DNA from: Limosilactobacillus reuteri subsp. reuteri
GTDB taxonomy: Bacteria > Bacillota > Bacilli > Lactobacillales > Lactobacillaceae
DNA length: 64,000 nucleotides
Direction: 5' to 3'
Assembly (NCBI RefSeq): GCF_000016825.1
Contig: NC_009513.1
Span: 1,306,001-1,370,000 of the forward strand
Every line of letters begins with the position of its first letter. Position 1 is the first letter of the stretch. Of the stretch, positions 9,813 through 19,710 are shown piece by piece. The notes under the pieces are model-generated. The model worked only from the letters and a program-made list of their open reading frames with translations. It made no database searches and was not told the DNA's origin. The position numbers and the translations under genes were made by a program.

Positions 9813-10997
9813 CTAATCCTCCCGCCGCAATAATTGGGTCGTTGCTTGCTTCAATTGCTGAAGATCAAGGTTTGTCAACTTAGCTGCTAAATCAGCATCC
9901 CGTGCTAAACTTTTTGTTAATTCTGCAATATTAGCAGGGGTAAATACTTCTTGGGCGGCTTGTTGCCAATACTGTTCATCTAGGTCAGTCATTGATGGCA
10001 ACAAATTTTGCTGGTGGAGCAAGAGGTCATAGATCCACCATTTACCATTATCTGCATTTTGGTCCTGCAGGTGTTCAAGGACATCCCCATTTGCAAGCAG
10101 GTGCCGAATCGTTGGGGAAAGTTGTTCAATGTTAGCAATCGTCAGCTCTACCAGTTGGAAAGGTGAGTTTTTAAGTTTGCCATCAATTGCTTGCGACAGG
10201 GATCGCTCCACTTCAGCAAGATTACTAGTTGATAAAGCATTAACGGTTAGACTTATCCATTCAATTTCCGCAATTGGTTTAAATTGCGGCACAAGTTTAT
10301 TGCCCTGACTTTCCACTAAATAATAACCGTGCTGTCCGGCTTCATTTTTATGCCGTCCCTGCGGATTACCGCTGTAAACAATTGGCGGCTTCTCATTCAA
10401 GAATTGGTGCTTGTGAATATGACCAAGTGCCCAATAATCATAATTTTTAGCGATTAATTCATCGGTCGTAAACGGAGCATAGTGGTTATCTTGCCTTTGC
10501 CGGACTGCTCCATGAAGCATCCCGATGTGCCAGGTTTCGTTTCTTTTTGATGGATATTTTTGTACTTGATCTTCTTGAATCCAGCGTTGATCATAACTAA
10601 AGCCTGAGATAGCAACACTGTCATGATTTGCCAAAGTAAGAGTGGTGGTCGTTACGCGATTGCCAAAAATATGAACATTTGCTGGCAACTCTCCCGTGTC
10701 TTGGACAATTTGATAATCGTGGTTACCATAAAGTAGATAAACGGGGATGTGGGCTTGATTAAGTCGTTCACATTGCTTGATGAAAAAATCAGTAGCGGCA
10801 ATGCTTTGCTGATCACGGTCATAAATATCCCCGCTAATTAAAATAAAATCGACTTTTAATGCAATCGCATCGTCAACAATCTTTTGAAAAGCAGTAAACG
10901 TCGATGAGTGGACGCGTTCCCATAACGGCTTGGGCATCGAAGTCAACCCTAAAAAGGGACTATCAAGGTGTAAATCGGCTGTATGAATAAATCTCAT
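9813..10997 (-). CDS. yhaO: SbcD-like metallophosphoesterase YhaO
   Basis: Predicted DNA exonuclease subunit partnering YhaN. The calcineurin-type metal motifs are in order: HTADLHLDS (D-x-H), SGDIYDR (GD), YGNHD, GMLHG and ALGHIHKHQ. I choose the ATG at 10997 (MRFIHTADLH) because the family begins directly at this strand; the in-frame extension to 11015 adds only MLRGKI. About 394 aa. The operon order yheA-like, yhaO, yhaN on the minus strand resembles Bacillus, but no yhaM-like exoribonuclease is present on either side. Confidence 0.9.
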   Translation of the reverse strand: MRFIHTADLHLDSPFLGLTSMPKPLWERVHSSTFTAFQKIVDDAIALKVDFILISGDIYDRDQQSIAATDFFIKQCERLNQAHIPVYLLYGNHDYQIVQDTGELPANVHIFGNRVTTTTLTLANHDSVAISGFSYDQRWIQEDQVQKYPSKRNETWHIGMLHGAVRQRQDNHYAPFTTDELIAKNYDYWALGHIHKHQFLNEKPPIVYSGNPQGRHKNEAGQHGYYLVESQGNKLVPQFKPIAEIEWISLTVNALSTSNLAEVERSLSQAIDGKLKNSPFQLVELTIANIEQLSPTIRHLLANGDVLEHLQDQNADNGKWWIYDLLLHQQNLLPSMTDLDEQYWQQAAQEVFTPANIAELTKSLARDADLAAKLTNLDLQQLKQATTQLLRRED

Positions 10998-11027
10998 AAT
11001 TTTTCCTCTTAACAATAAAGGAGCTGA

Positions 11028-11054
11028 GAAAAAATTTGCTTTCTCCCAGCCCCT
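11028..11054 (-). terminator. Weak hairpin between the YlbF-family gene and yhaO
   Basis: Imperfect inverted repeat (GGAGCTGAGAAA against TTTCTCCCAGCCCC) with an A/T-rich loop. Read on the minus strand it ends in TTTATT. It may attenuate rather than stop transcription into yhaO. Confidence 0.45.
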
Positions 11055-11076
11055 TACTTGGATCGTAATAAATTAA

Positions 11077-11448
11077 TTATTCTTGTCCTGGCATCTTTGG
11101 CATTACTTCACTGTAAAGATCTTGAATTGGACTTGTAATTGTCTTATTCAATTGTTGAAGCATGCTATCAACTTGCCGTTCTTGGTTCATCAAGTCTTGA
11201 ACAACCTTCTTGCCACTTACTTCCTTGGCAAGGTTTTGGATGTTTTTAATTTCATCATCAGTTGGTTGTTGACCAGTCATTTGCTTGTGTTGAGCATCTG
11301 CTTGAGCTTGTTGGAACTTCTTGAAAGTGTCAAAGGTGTCACCGTCAGCCTTTAATGCTTCAAAAGCCTTTTGTAATCCTTGATATTCTTGAGTTTCGCG
11401 CAATTGGCGACTAAGTTCATTTGCAGTATCATAAATATTTACAACCAT
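11077..11448 (-). CDS. YlbF/YmcA-family protein (YheA-like)
   Basis: A 123-aa all-helical protein with Gln-rich heptads (FKKFQQAQADAQHKQM, VQDLMNQERQVDSMLQQLN), characteristic of the former DUF964 family that includes YlbF, YmcA and YheA. In Bacillus YlbF and YmcA form the Y-complex modulating RNase Y, while YheA is uncharacterised; lacking the YmcA/YlbF cysteines, this one fits YheA better. It lies upstream of yhaON as in Bacillus. Confidence 0.85.
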   Translation of the reverse strand: MVVNIYDTANELSRQLRETQEYQGLQKAFEALKADGDTFDTFKKFQQAQADAQHKQMTGQQPTDDEIKNIQNLAKEVSGKKVVQDLMNQERQVDSMLQQLNKTITSPIQDLYSEVMPKMPGQE

Positions 11449-11496
11449 GTAAAAGTCTCCTTTATCTCGTTCTTAGATTAATTGTATCATATTATC

Positions 11497-13662
11497 CTAG
11501 AAAAGCGATCGAACATTGCTCCACCATTGACTCGCCTTATTACCAAAATTATTTACTGATTGGTTGAAATTATTTACAAAGTCGTCCCCATCTTTGAGGA
11601 ATGATCCCCATCCTTTAGAGGAACCCTTTGTCTTTTCTTTTGCCCGTGTTTGAGCATCTTCAACCGTGAATTTGGTTCCAGCAGTATTTGGCAAAATCGC
11701 ACTCATTTCATTCTTGTAAAGGTAGTTAATGCTCCGTTCAGAAATATCGTTTAGGGTGTGGCTTTGGTTTGTATCATCATAGCCTTCCCACGTTGCAACC
11801 ACTACATCGGGCGTATAACCTACGATCCACTTATCACGATCATTGGAATCATCGCCTTTTACCCCTGAGTTTGTAGTCCCCGTTTTACCGGCAAGCGTAT
11901 AGCCACTTGGTTTGGCCGTTTCACCAGTTCCGTGATCAAATACGCCAATTAGCATACTAGTCATCTCTTTAGCCGTCTTACCAGAAATGATCCGTTTGTT
12001 TTTACTACCATCATTTTTGGCAATCACTTTTCCAGAGGCATCCTCAATCTTGGTAATGTAGTGCGGGGATGGCATCAACCCATCATTGGCAAAGACTGCA
12101 TAGGCACGAGCCATTTGTTGCGGTGATACTCCGCGAGTCATACCACCGAGGGCCAAGGCAAGGTTCTTATCACCCTTTTCGACTGGCAAGCCAAACTTCT
12201 TTGCCATGTCATAACCACGATTGACCCCGATCTTATTTAATAACCAGACTGCCGGAGCGTTAAGACTCTCATAAAGGGCCTTATACATCGGCACCGTCCC
12301 GCTATAGGTATCATCGTAGTTCTTTGGCGTGTAATTATTAGTTCCATACGATTGTTTCTTATCTTGAAGCGTTGAATCATAGAAATATCCATGCTCTAAG
12401 GCTGGTGTATATACAACAATCGGCTTAATCGTTGACCCGGGCTGCCGCCGCATCTGCGTAGAACGGTTAAATCCACGGAAGACATGTTTTCCACGTCCAC
12501 CAACGACCGCGGTAATTCCCCCATTTTTCGGATTCATCGCAATCGAGGCTGATTGAACCATTGTGCCATCGGCTGAGTTCTGTGGGAAATTATCGTCATC
12601 GTCATAAGTTTGCTGCATTGACCGCTGCTGATCCTGATCCAGCGTCGTATAAATCCGATAACCATTATTCATGATATCTTTTTCCGAAATATGATAACGG
12701 CTTTCTGCTTCGGCAATGACCGCATCAAAGAAGTACGGGTACTTATAGCTGTCATTTGGCACGTAGCCGTTGGTAATATTCAACGGTGTTTGCTTATATT
12801 GATCCGCCGCACTTTGACTCAGCTTATGATTTTCAACCATCAGCTGAAGAACCATATTCCGTCGTTGCTTCGTCGCTGTTGGATGTTCTACTGGGTCGTA
12901 CATCCCTGGCGACGTCAGCATTCCGGCCAGGGTAGCTGCTTGGGGTACCGTTAGCTGACTGGCGTTTTCATTGAAGTAACGCTTAGCCGCATCTTGAACT
13001 CCCCATACCCCATGACCAAAGTAGGCATTATTGAGGTACATTGTTAAAATCTCATTTTTGCTGTATTGGTTTTCTACCTCAACCGCAATAAAAATTTCCC
13101 GGGCCTTTCGGGAGAAGGTCTGTTGTTGAGTCAAAAAGGCATTCTTAACCAGTTGCTGTGTTAAAGTACTACCCCCACCAGAGATATAGTCACGGTGAAG
13201 AAGTTTGTTTTTCACTAGTAAGAAGCCAGCCCGGCCTAACCCTTTGACTGAAAAGCCGTGTTCATGATAGAAGTTCCGGTCTTCAGTCGAGAGGACCGCG
13301 TTAGGAACGTTTGATGAAATATCTTTTAATTCCACATAAGTTCCCTTTTGAGCGTAGAGGCTCCCGGCCGATTGATTGCTACGATCATAAATCATTGTTG
13401 GCCGTTGCAACCGGTTCTTAAGATTTTTAACATCTGCAGTTTTAGCAACAAACGTCAAATGGATACTAGTAATTAAGAAAATTCCTAGAAAAATAACAAT
13501 GATCCATCGCGTTAATTGATAACGATGCCAGAACTTTTTCAGCATCGCAACAAAGAGCTGCCAATAGTGCTTAAACCAAACTCGGAATGACGCCCAAGCC
13601 TTTTTTAACCACTCTATGATTCGCTCTTTCAAACCTGAATTAGATTGTGGTTCACGATTCAT
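11497..13662 (-). CDS. pbp2A: Class A penicillin-binding protein (glycosyltransferase/transpeptidase)
   Basis: Bifunctional peptidoglycan synthase, 721 aa. It has a basic cytoplasmic tail, one membrane anchor at about 53-73, and a GT51 domain with catalytic Glu127 (STEDRNFY) and GGSTLTQQLVKN (163-174). The transpeptidase domain follows, with the nucleophile motif S410-T-I-K413, S466-L-N468 and K593-T-G595. All catalytic motifs are intact. Subclass naming (PBP1A, 1B or 2A) is uncertain; the sequence most resembles PBP2A-type proteins of lactobacilli. Confidence 0.92.
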   Translation of the reverse strand: MNREPQSNSGLKERIIEWLKKAWASFRVWFKHYWQLFVAMLKKFWHRYQLTRWIIVIFLGIFLITSIHLTFVAKTADVKNLKNRLQRPTMIYDRSNQSAGSLYAQKGTYVELKDISSNVPNAVLSTEDRNFYHEHGFSVKGLGRAGFLLVKNKLLHRDYISGGGSTLTQQLVKNAFLTQQQTFSRKAREIFIAVEVENQYSKNEILTMYLNNAYFGHGVWGVQDAAKRYFNENASQLTVPQAATLAGMLTSPGMYDPVEHPTATKQRRNMVLQLMVENHKLSQSAADQYKQTPLNITNGYVPNDSYKYPYFFDAVIAEAESRYHISEKDIMNNGYRIYTTLDQDQQRSMQQTYDDDDNFPQNSADGTMVQSASIAMNPKNGGITAVVGGRGKHVFRGFNRSTQMRRQPGSTIKPIVVYTPALEHGYFYDSTLQDKKQSYGTNNYTPKNYDDTYSGTVPMYKALYESLNAPAVWLLNKIGVNRGYDMAKKFGLPVEKGDKNLALALGGMTRGVSPQQMARAYAVFANDGLMPSPHYITKIEDASGKVIAKNDGSKNKRIISGKTAKEMTSMLIGVFDHGTGETAKPSGYTLAGKTGTTNSGVKGDDSNDRDKWIVGYTPDVVVATWEGYDDTNQSHTLNDISERSINYLYKNEMSAILPNTAGTKFTVEDAQTRAKEKTKGSSKGWGSFLKDGDDFVNNFNQSVNNFGNKASQWWSNVRSLF

Positions 13663-13762
13663 TAATAAATCTCCATTTTCATTTCAAAAAGCTGACAATT
13701 ATTTTATCACATTTTGGCAAATGGTAAGCTATTTTCTCCGCTAGCTTTACTAGAAATTAAAA

Positions 13763-13804
13763 ATGAAGAGACTAGAGAAAAACTTATTCTCTCAAGTCTC
13801 TTCA
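13763..13804 (-). terminator. Terminator of argS
   Basis: Inverted repeat GAAGAGACT(T/A)GAGA...TCTCT(A)GTCTCTTC. On the minus strand it is followed by ATTTTTAATTT. It sits 26 bp past the argS stop. Confidence 0.85.
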
Positions 13805-13829
13805 CAATACAATTTAGTAGTTATAACAA

Positions 13830-15518
13830 TTACATCTCATCTGGCGCCTTGATATCAAGTAAGTCAAGGGCAGATTTGAGCACATCACTAACTGCTTGAG
13901 TAAGAGCTAACCGTGCTGGTTGAGCTTCGTCCTTATCAAGAATCCGAGTGTGAGCGTAGTATTGGTTAAACTTCTTAGCCAATTCAAGGGCATACTTAGC
14001 GATTACTGATGGATCGTAGTTTAATGCAGCCCGCTTGATTGCTTCGCTGTATTGGCCAAGGAAGCTGATTAATTCCCAAGCTTCAGCACCGGCCTTTGTC
14101 AAGTCAACATCACTAAAGTCCCGAATACCGCCCTTACGTAAGATACTCTCAGCACGAGCACGAGCATATTGAACATAAGGACCAGTTTCACCTTCAAACT
14201 TAACAACATCTTCAAGCTTGAAGTTAACGGCATTCCGACGGTAGTTCTTTAAATCGTGGAAGATAACGGCACCAACACCGACTTCTTTAGCAACTTCATC
14301 AGCGTTTTCAAGGTCAGGGTTCTTTTCGGCAATTTGCTTCCGTGCTAAATCAATAGAATCATTCAATACATCTTCAAGGGAAACAACATTACCCTTCCGC
14401 GTAGACATCTTCTTACCGTTTAAGTTCATTAAACCAAAGGAGATGTGTTCAATTTGATCCCACCAGTTGAAGCCCATTTCCTTTAAGGCCGCACGTAATT
14501 GCTTAAAGTAAGTTTCTTGTTCGGCACCAACAACGTAGAGGGACTTAGCATGACCATACATCCGCTTCCGGAAAAGTGCAGTTGCCAAGTCACGAGTGAT
14601 GTACGTTGTCGTTCCATTACTCTTGATGATTAGCAATGGTGGTAAGTTATATTCATCAAGGTCAACAATTTCTGCACCACGACTAGGCTTTAATAAGTCC
14701 TTATCCCGTAACAATTGGATAGGTTCTTCCATCTTTTGAGCAGAGAAAGCTTCCCCATTGAATGAGTCGAAGTTAACATCTAGCATCTTATAAACACGTT
14801 GGAACCGTTCAAGAGAAACTTCACGGAACCAGTGCCAAAGCCGCCATGCTTCTTCGTCACCATGTTCAAGCTTAGCAAACCAGTTACGACCTGCTTCAGT
14901 GTATTCTGGATGTTCGTCAGCTTCATTATTGATCCGCACATAGTACTTAAGCAAAGTATTAATTGGATCCTTCTTAACTTCCGCTTCGTCTCCCCACATC
15001 TCATAAGCAGCCATTAACTTACCAAATTGAGTACCCCAATCACCAAGGTAGTCAATCCGAATCAAGTTGTAGTTAACTTTTTCAAGAATCCGGGCAACAG
15101 CTTCACCAATCATGGTTGAACGAAGGTGCCCCATTCCCATCGGCTTAGCAATGTTTGGTGATGAATAATCAATCGTAACATTTGATTGGTGACCAAGATC
15201 AATCTCACCATAATGTTCAGGATCTGCTAAGATAGTTTGCAAAATCTTAGCACCAACTTGGGCTTTATCAAGGAAGAAGTTGATATATGGGCCTGCAACA
15301 ACTACCTTTTCAAAACCGTTTTGGTCAACCTTTTCAACCAACTCACTTGCAATCATTTGCGGTGCCTTATGTAAGGTCTTAGCTAAGAAGAATGTCGGGA
15401 AAGCATAATCCCCATTACTAGAATCTTTTGGCCGTTCAATCTTAGCTTCAATTTCTTTAACATCCATCTCTGGCAATGCTTGTGCCAATGCAGCTGCAAC
15501 TTGTTGCTTATCGCTCAT
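13830..15518 (-). CDS. argS: Arginyl-tRNA synthetase
   Basis: Class Ia aminoacyl-tRNA synthetase of 562 aa. After the N-terminal Add-1-like domain, the HIGH-equivalent lies in [17 protein letters not shown], and the KMSKS loop is degenerate (KKMSTRKGN), as usual for ArgRS. The C-terminal DALR anticodon domain includes [13 protein letters not shown]. It is preceded by a T-box leader that couples expression to uncharged tRNA-Arg and ends at its own hairpin. Confidence 0.97.
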   Translation of the reverse strand: MSDKQQVAAALAQALPEMDVKEIEAKIERPKDSSNGDYAFPTFFLAKTLHKAPQMIASELVEKVDQNGFEKVVVAGPYINFFLDKAQVGAKILQTILADPEHYGEIDLGHQSNVTIDYSSPNIAKPMGMGHLRSTMIGEAVARILEKVNYNLIRIDYLGDWGTQFGKLMAAYEMWGDEAEVKKDPINTLLKYYVRINNEADEHPEYTEAGRNWFAKLEHGDEEAWRLWHWFREVSLERFQRVYKMLDVNFDSFNGEAFSAQKMEEPIQLLRDKDLLKPSRGAEIVDLDEYNLPPLLIIKSNGTTTYITRDLATALFRKRMYGHAKSLYVVGAEQETYFKQLRAALKEMGFNWWDQIEHISFGLMNLNGKKMSTRKGNVVSLEDVLNDSIDLARKQIAEKNPDLENADEVAKEVGVGAVIFHDLKNYRRNAVNFKLEDVVKFEGETGPYVQYARARAESILRKGGIRDFSDVDLTKAGAEAWELISFLGQYSEAIKRAALNYDPSVIAKYALELAKKFNQYYAHTRILDKDEAQPARLALTQAVSDVLKSALDLLDIKAPDEM

Positions 15519-15544
15519 ATATATTCCTCCTTATACTTATAAAA

Positions 15545-15755
15545 AAACGCCCCTAATAAGCATAATGCTTACTAGAGACGAGATTTACCCGCGGTACCAC
15601 TCTAATTGAATTAGAATTCCACTCATTCATTGATTTAATTGAAATATCTGAGGCACGCCTTCACAAATCGAAAAGCCCCTAACTCTCATCAACAAAGGGT
15701 CGCTGTAGATTTCAAAATGCTACTACTCCTCAAATCCTATTTTCATACTCAATTA
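15545..15755 (-). promoter_or_regulatory. T-box riboswitch of argS
   Basis: The T-box core GGTGGTACCGCGG is readable on the minus strand (plus 15591-15602). It is followed by a terminator hairpin around 15547-15580 (stem ...TAAGCA/TGCTTA...) with a T7 tail. Stem I lies towards 15755. The likely specifier is CGT (plus ACG at 15655-15657), consistent with arginine, but I could not fold stem I confidently. Confidence 0.9.
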
Positions 15756-15878
15756 TTATAACAAATTTAGATTTAAAAACAAGGACTAATCTACAAGGGT
15801 GAGTTATTGCTTTTTTCTTACTTATTATATGTTACAATTATTATCATTAAATAATAATGAAAGGTTGATGAGTTATTT

Positions 15879-16694
15879 ATGACAAACCCTACAATTCAAG
15901 CTGTCACAATTGCAGGTCATGATTCGGACGGGAGTGCTGGAATGCCCGCTGACCTTCATGCCTTTTTTGCGGATGGCGTATATGGTCACGGTATTTTAAC
16001 TGCCGCTGTTTCCGGAAATTCTTACGGGATCACCTCTTCCCAAGTAATGCCGCAAGAATTTATTGCCGAACAGTTTAAGGTATTAAGTGAAGATTTTGAC
16101 ATCAAAGCAGCCAAAACTGGAATGCTTGCTAATGACGATGTAATTAATGTCGTTGCTGATAACTATTCGCCTGAACATTTTGGCCCGTTAGTTGTTGACC
16201 CTGTGATTATTACTAAGCACGGTGCAATGTTGCTTGAACAATCCGCCTATGAACTATTTCGTGAACGAATTATTCCCCTTGCAACTGTTATTACCCCTAA
16301 TTTCTATGAAGCACAAAAATTAACAGGAATTGAAATGACCACAGATGAAGAACGGGTTAAAGCAGCTCATTATCTTCAAGACTTAGGGGCAAAAAATGTG
16401 GTGATTAAGGGCGCGCATAATGATGATAGCCAAACAACTGTTGATGACTTTGTTCTTCTTGAAGACGGTGATAGCTTCTGGCTCAAAAAACCTTTTGTTA
16501 AGACAGATCGATTGAATGGAACCGGGGATAGTTTCTCCGCAATCATTGCTGCCGAGCTTGCGAAGGGAAATAATGTTAAAATATCAGTAACAAAGGCTAA
16601 AGATGCCGTTTACGCAGCAATCGCAAATCCATTAACGGTTGGTCATAAATTTGGCCCAATCAATCATTGGGATGCGCAAAAGGAGCTGCATTAG
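15879..16694 (+). CDS. pdxK: Pyridoxal / hydroxymethylpyrimidine kinase family protein
   Basis: Ribokinase-fold kinase of 271 aa. It has the N-terminal AGHDSDGSAGMPAD (the ThiD/PdxK substrate loop), the VVDPVIITKHG strand and the ATP-site anion hole LNGTGDSFSA. Such proteins in Firmicutes phosphorylate pyridoxal or HMP, and the sequence alone does not decide which. No thiamin genes are adjacent. An AT-rich promoter with TATATGTTACAATT lies just upstream. It ends 12 bp before ldh, so co-transcription is possible. Confidence 0.85.
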   Translation: MTNPTIQAVTIAGHDSDGSAGMPADLHAFFADGVYGHGILTAAVSGNSYGITSSQVMPQEFIAEQFKVLSEDFDIKAAKTGMLANDDVINVVADNYSPEHFGPLVVDPVIITKHGAMLLEQSAYELFRERIIPLATVITPNFYEAQKLTGIEMTTDEERVKAAHYLQDLGAKNVVIKGAHNDDSQTTVDDFVLLEDGDSFWLKKPFVKTDRLNGTGDSFSAIIAAELAKGNNVKISVTKAKDAVYAAIANPLTVGHKFGPINHWDAQKELH

Positions 16695-16706
16695 GAGGAA
16701 TTTTTG

Positions 16707-17645
16707 ATGCTTGATACGTATAGGCACAAAGTTGTATTAATAGGTGACGGGGCTGTCGGCTCATCATTTGCATTTTCATTATTGCAGTCAACAAATGAGG
16801 TCGATGAATTGGTACTGGTGGATCGTACAAGGTCAAAAGCAGTTGGGGATGCGGCTGATCTTGCTGATATTACACCCCTGACAAACCCAGTAAAGATTTA
16901 TGCGGGAACCTATGAAGATGCTGCTGATGCTGACGTAGTTGTTATTACGGCTGGGATTCCCCGTAAACCTGGTGAAACTCGTTTAGACCTTGTTAATAAA
17001 AACACTACGATTCTTAAGTCAATTATTGAACCAATTGTCAAAAGCGGATTCACTGGTGTTTTCGTTATCTCGAGCAATCCTGTTGATATCCTTACAACAA
17101 TTGCGCAGCGAATCAGCGGGTTTCCTAAAGAACGTGTTATTGGGACCGGAACTTCTCTTGATTCAATGCGGCTACGGGTCCTCTTAAGCAAGAAATTACA
17201 CCTATCCGTCAATGTCATCGATGCCTTAATGCTTGGCGAACATGGTGATACTTCTTTTGCGGCCTTTAATGAAATCACAATCGGTGGAAAGGCCCTCAAT
17301 ACAATTACTGCCCTTTCAAATACTGATAAAAGTGAAATTGAAAAAGCAGTTCACGAAGCTGGCAGTCAAATAATTGCCAATAAAGGGGCTACTTTCTACG
17401 GAATTGCTAAATGCCTCTCGTATATTACACGGGCAATCATCGAAAACCGTAGTCTTGTCCTACCGATTTCGGCTCCGCTTGATGGACAGTACGGAATTAA
17501 GGGCCTGTACTTAGGCACGCCTGCCATCATTAATAGTCAAGGAATCGGCCAGGTCGTTGAATATCCATTAACATCAGATGAAGTTAAAAAGATGCAACAG
17601 TCTGCTGAAGCGATGCATCAAGTTTTAGCTAAGATTGAGATCTAA
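16707..17645 (+). CDS. ldh: L-lactate dehydrogenase
   Basis: Reduces pyruvate to L-lactate with NADH. The Rossmann loop GDGAVGSS is near the N-terminus, the coenzyme-adjacent VITAGIPRKPGETRLDLV follows, and the proton-relay His is in LGEHGDTSF. The ATG at 16707 is chosen because AGGAGG at 16693-16698 sits 8 bases before it; a TTG codon immediately upstream is less likely. 312 aa. A strong terminator follows. Confidence 0.93.
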   Translation: MLDTYRHKVVLIGDGAVGSSFAFSLLQSTNEVDELVLVDRTRSKAVGDAADLADITPLTNPVKIYAGTYEDAADADVVVITAGIPRKPGETRLDLVNKNTTILKSIIEPIVKSGFTGVFVISSNPVDILTTIAQRISGFPKERVIGTGTSLDSMRLRVLLSKKLHLSVNVIDALMLGEHGDTSFAAFNEITIGGKALNTITALSNTDKSEIEKAVHEAGSQIIANKGATFYGIAKCLSYITRAIIENRSLVLPISAPLDGQYGIKGLYLGTPAIINSQGIGQVVEYPLTSDEVKKMQQSAEAMHQVLAKIEI

Positions 17646-17692
17646 AAAAGCTGAGGCTAGGAGAAAATTTTCTCTCAGCCTCAGCTTTTTTA
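17643..17692 (+). terminator. Terminator of ldh
   Basis: Long stem AAAAGCTGAGGCT...AGCCTCAGCTTTT with an AATT-centred apex (GAGAAAATTTTCTC) and a T-tail. It is nearly symmetric, so it could also stop minus-strand transcription. Confidence 0.9.
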
Positions 17693-17696
17693 TAAG

Positions 17697-17767
17697 AGCG
17701 GGTAACGAGAATCGAACTCGCGACGCAACCTTGGGAAGGTTGAGTTTTACCACTAAACTATACCCGC
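17697..17767 (-). tRNA. tRNA-Gly (CCC)
   Basis: Cloverleaf with acceptor GCGGGTA/TACCCGC, anticodon stem CAACC/GGTTG and loop TTCCCAA, giving anticodon CCC. T-arm GAGTTCGATTCTC. No CCA is encoded. It stands alone between ldh and a DUF2187-like gene. Confidence 0.93.
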
Positions 17768-17830
17768 ATTAACTAACTAAGTTCAACACTTAGTTAGTAT
17801 ATACCTCTTCTAATTATTTGTCATCTGTTT

Positions 17831-18103
17831 TTAAGATTTTTTTGAAGATTTAGCATCTTCTGCTGTTTCTTCGTCATCCTTTTTTTCTTCACGAGGAACA
17901 GCTTTTACCATCTTAGCTTCTTTTTGGCGAATAACAGCGCGGCCATTTAATTCGTTAACCCCGCTTTTATCAGACGGATCAAAATCTTGGATAGATACCA
18001 TAATTGAATTAGTATAAACCTTTTCAACAACACCAGAAAATTCATGTTCGAGGGGACCGAATTTCTTTCCTTTTACAATATCGCCAATTTCAAAATCTGC
18101 CAC
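17831..18103 (-). CDS. DUF2187-like small protein (YkvS type), 90 aa
   Basis: The N-terminal 55 residues form a small beta-barrel-like sequence (FEIGDIVKGKKFGPLEHEFSG...VYTNSIMVSI) as in the DUF2187/YkvS family. The C-terminal 30 residues are a charged, low-complexity tail (EEKKDDEETAEDAKSSKKS). Function is unknown. An SD-like AGGTG precedes the ATG. Confidence 0.75.
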   Translation of the reverse strand: MADFEIGDIVKGKKFGPLEHEFSGVVEKVYTNSIMVSIQDFDPSDKSGVNELNGRAVIRQKEAKMVKAVPREEKKDDEETAEDAKSSKKS

Positions 18104-18244
18104 TTGATTTCACCTCAAATATTATTTATTTTTACGCAAGCAATATACGTACCATACACTTTTTTTATTATATTTTCAAGTCAAAAGCATATAGTCAGTT
18201 TCTCTCATTAATGCTAAAATCAAAGCCGAAAGGAGTTTATCCAT

Positions 18245-18580
18245 ATGTTAAAAATAATAGTGGCGGTCTTAATCATTATTTTGATTCTCACCACTACCAC
18301 TGGTCTGCATGCAAAAATTGAACGGAAAGTGACTAACTGGCTTGAATTAAGCCGTTTATTCTTTTTCCTTTTATTGACCGCTTCGATTGTCCACACCTTT
18401 CTTCATTTTAAAACTCAGCTTCTGAGCAACCTAGTATGGATCATCTTTTTAATTCTAATCTATATCTTAATGGAAACTGCTTTCCGCCTTAAACGGGAAA
18501 CATTTGGCAATCCCTATCTAACAGCCTTACTTTTTATTGCCCTTATTATTGCCTTTGGGATTGGCTGCTGGTGGATCTAA
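18245..18580 (+). CDS. Small integral membrane protein of unknown function, 111 aa
   Basis: Four hydrophobic helices (about 1-19, 35-53, 60-80 and 92-110) joined by short basic loops. The ribosome-binding site AAAGGAG lies 10 bases upstream of the ATG. Its last 35 bases overlap the 3' end of the convergent folP gene, so no terminator fits between them. I do not recognise a family. Confidence 0.7.
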   Translation: MLKIIVAVLIIILILTTTTGLHAKIERKVTNWLELSRLFFFLLLTASIVHTFLHFKTQLLSNLVWIIFLILIYILMETAFRLKRETFGNPYLTALLFIALIIAFGIGCWWI

Positions 18581-19709
18581 ACCAATAACTGTTTTCAATA
18601 GTGTCAATCATTTTCACTAACTGACTAGTTTCCTCGACATCATGAACTCGTAAAACACGACCGCCTCGCAAATACATTGCTGTCTCAGCAATCAATGTTA
18701 CGCCGAGACGGTCTTCTTTTGCTAGATTAAATAATTTTTGACCAAAACCTTTTCGGGATATCGCAACCATAATCGGGCGCTGGAGGTAATTAAGCTGGTC
18801 AATGTTGCGCATCATCGCATAATCTTGGTAACCATCCGCAACCTTTGCATACCCAATTCCTTGGTCTAAAATCACTCGTTCAAGATCAATACCAGCAGCT
18901 GCTATTGTCCCAAGATTGTGTTCAAAGAATTTCTGCATCGCGACGGTAAGGTTATCATAGTCATGGGTTCGGCTGCTATGCATCGTTACCATTCCAACAT
19001 TTGCCTTAGCCATCAAAATTAGTTTTTGTTTTGAATTAAATGCCTGCACATCATTGATAATATCTACTCCGGCCTTAATTGCCGCTGCCATTACTGGGAG
19101 TTTATACGTATCAACTGCGATCGCAATCTGGGGATAGTTTTCACGAAGAAGCTGAATAGCCGGCATAATTCGCGCAATTTCTTCTTCCGGATCAACCTCT
19201 TTAAAGCCACCCGGTTTCGTAGTTTGCCCACCGACTTCAATTACGTTTGCCCCAGCTGCCACCATCTTAGCAATTTGACTAGCAATAGCGGAGTGGGATT
19301 GAAATTTACCCCCATCATAAAATGAGTCAGGAGTTACATTTAAAATTCCATAAATCACCGGTTGCTCTGTCAGATCAAAAGTAAACCGGCCTGCACGCCA
19401 AATAATCTGGTGACGATGGTAAACCTGCTCAAGAGAAGCAATTAATTCTTGGTCGTTCTCCCACTGCTCTTTCACCTGCGCTATTAGTTCTTTTAGGGAA
19501 AGGAGCGGGAAAGAAAATTCTACACGCTTTTCAACACAAGCGACGGGGCTATCAAAATGACGGATAAATTGCTCTACCATTCCAGCCGTCTCCACATCTG
19601 AACACTCCCACGTCAATAAAAGCTGCTGATGACGATTAACTTGGTCGGCTAAGATCGCGGACACTAACTTCGAATGGTCTTTAGTAACTAAATTTTCAGT
19701 AACTTTCAT
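18546..19709 (-). CDS. folP: Dihydropteroate synthase with N-terminal extension
   Basis: Condenses DHPPP with p-aminobenzoate. The catalytic core starts near residue 118 with YGILNVTPDSFYDGGKF and continues through EVGGQTTKPG (pterin-loop equivalent), NDVQAF and VAISRKGFGQKL. At 387 aa it carries about 115 extra N-terminal residues compared with the usual 270-280-aa enzyme, an arrangement seen in lactobacillal folate clusters. It is the last gene of the folate operon and begins 1 bp after the xtp stop. Confidence 0.93.
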   Translation of the reverse strand: MKVTENLVTKDHSKLVSAILADQVNRHQQLLLTWECSDVETAGMVEQFIRHFDSPVACVEKRVEFSFPLLSLKELIAQVKEQWENDQELIASLEQVYHRHQIIWRAGRFTFDLTEQPVIYGILNVTPDSFYDGGKFQSHSAIASQIAKMVAAGANVIEVGGQTTKPGGFKEVDPEEEIARIMPAIQLLRENYPQIAIAVDTYKLPVMAAAIKAGVDIINDVQAFNSKQKLILMAKANVGMVTMHSSRTHDYDNLTVAMQKFFEHNLGTIAAAGIDLERVILDQGIGYAKVADGYQDYAMMRNIDQLNYLQRPIMVAISRKGFGQKLFNLAKEDRLGVTLIAETAMYLRGGRVLRVHDVEETSQLVKMIDTIENSYWFRSTSSQSQRQ

Positions 19710-19710
19710 T

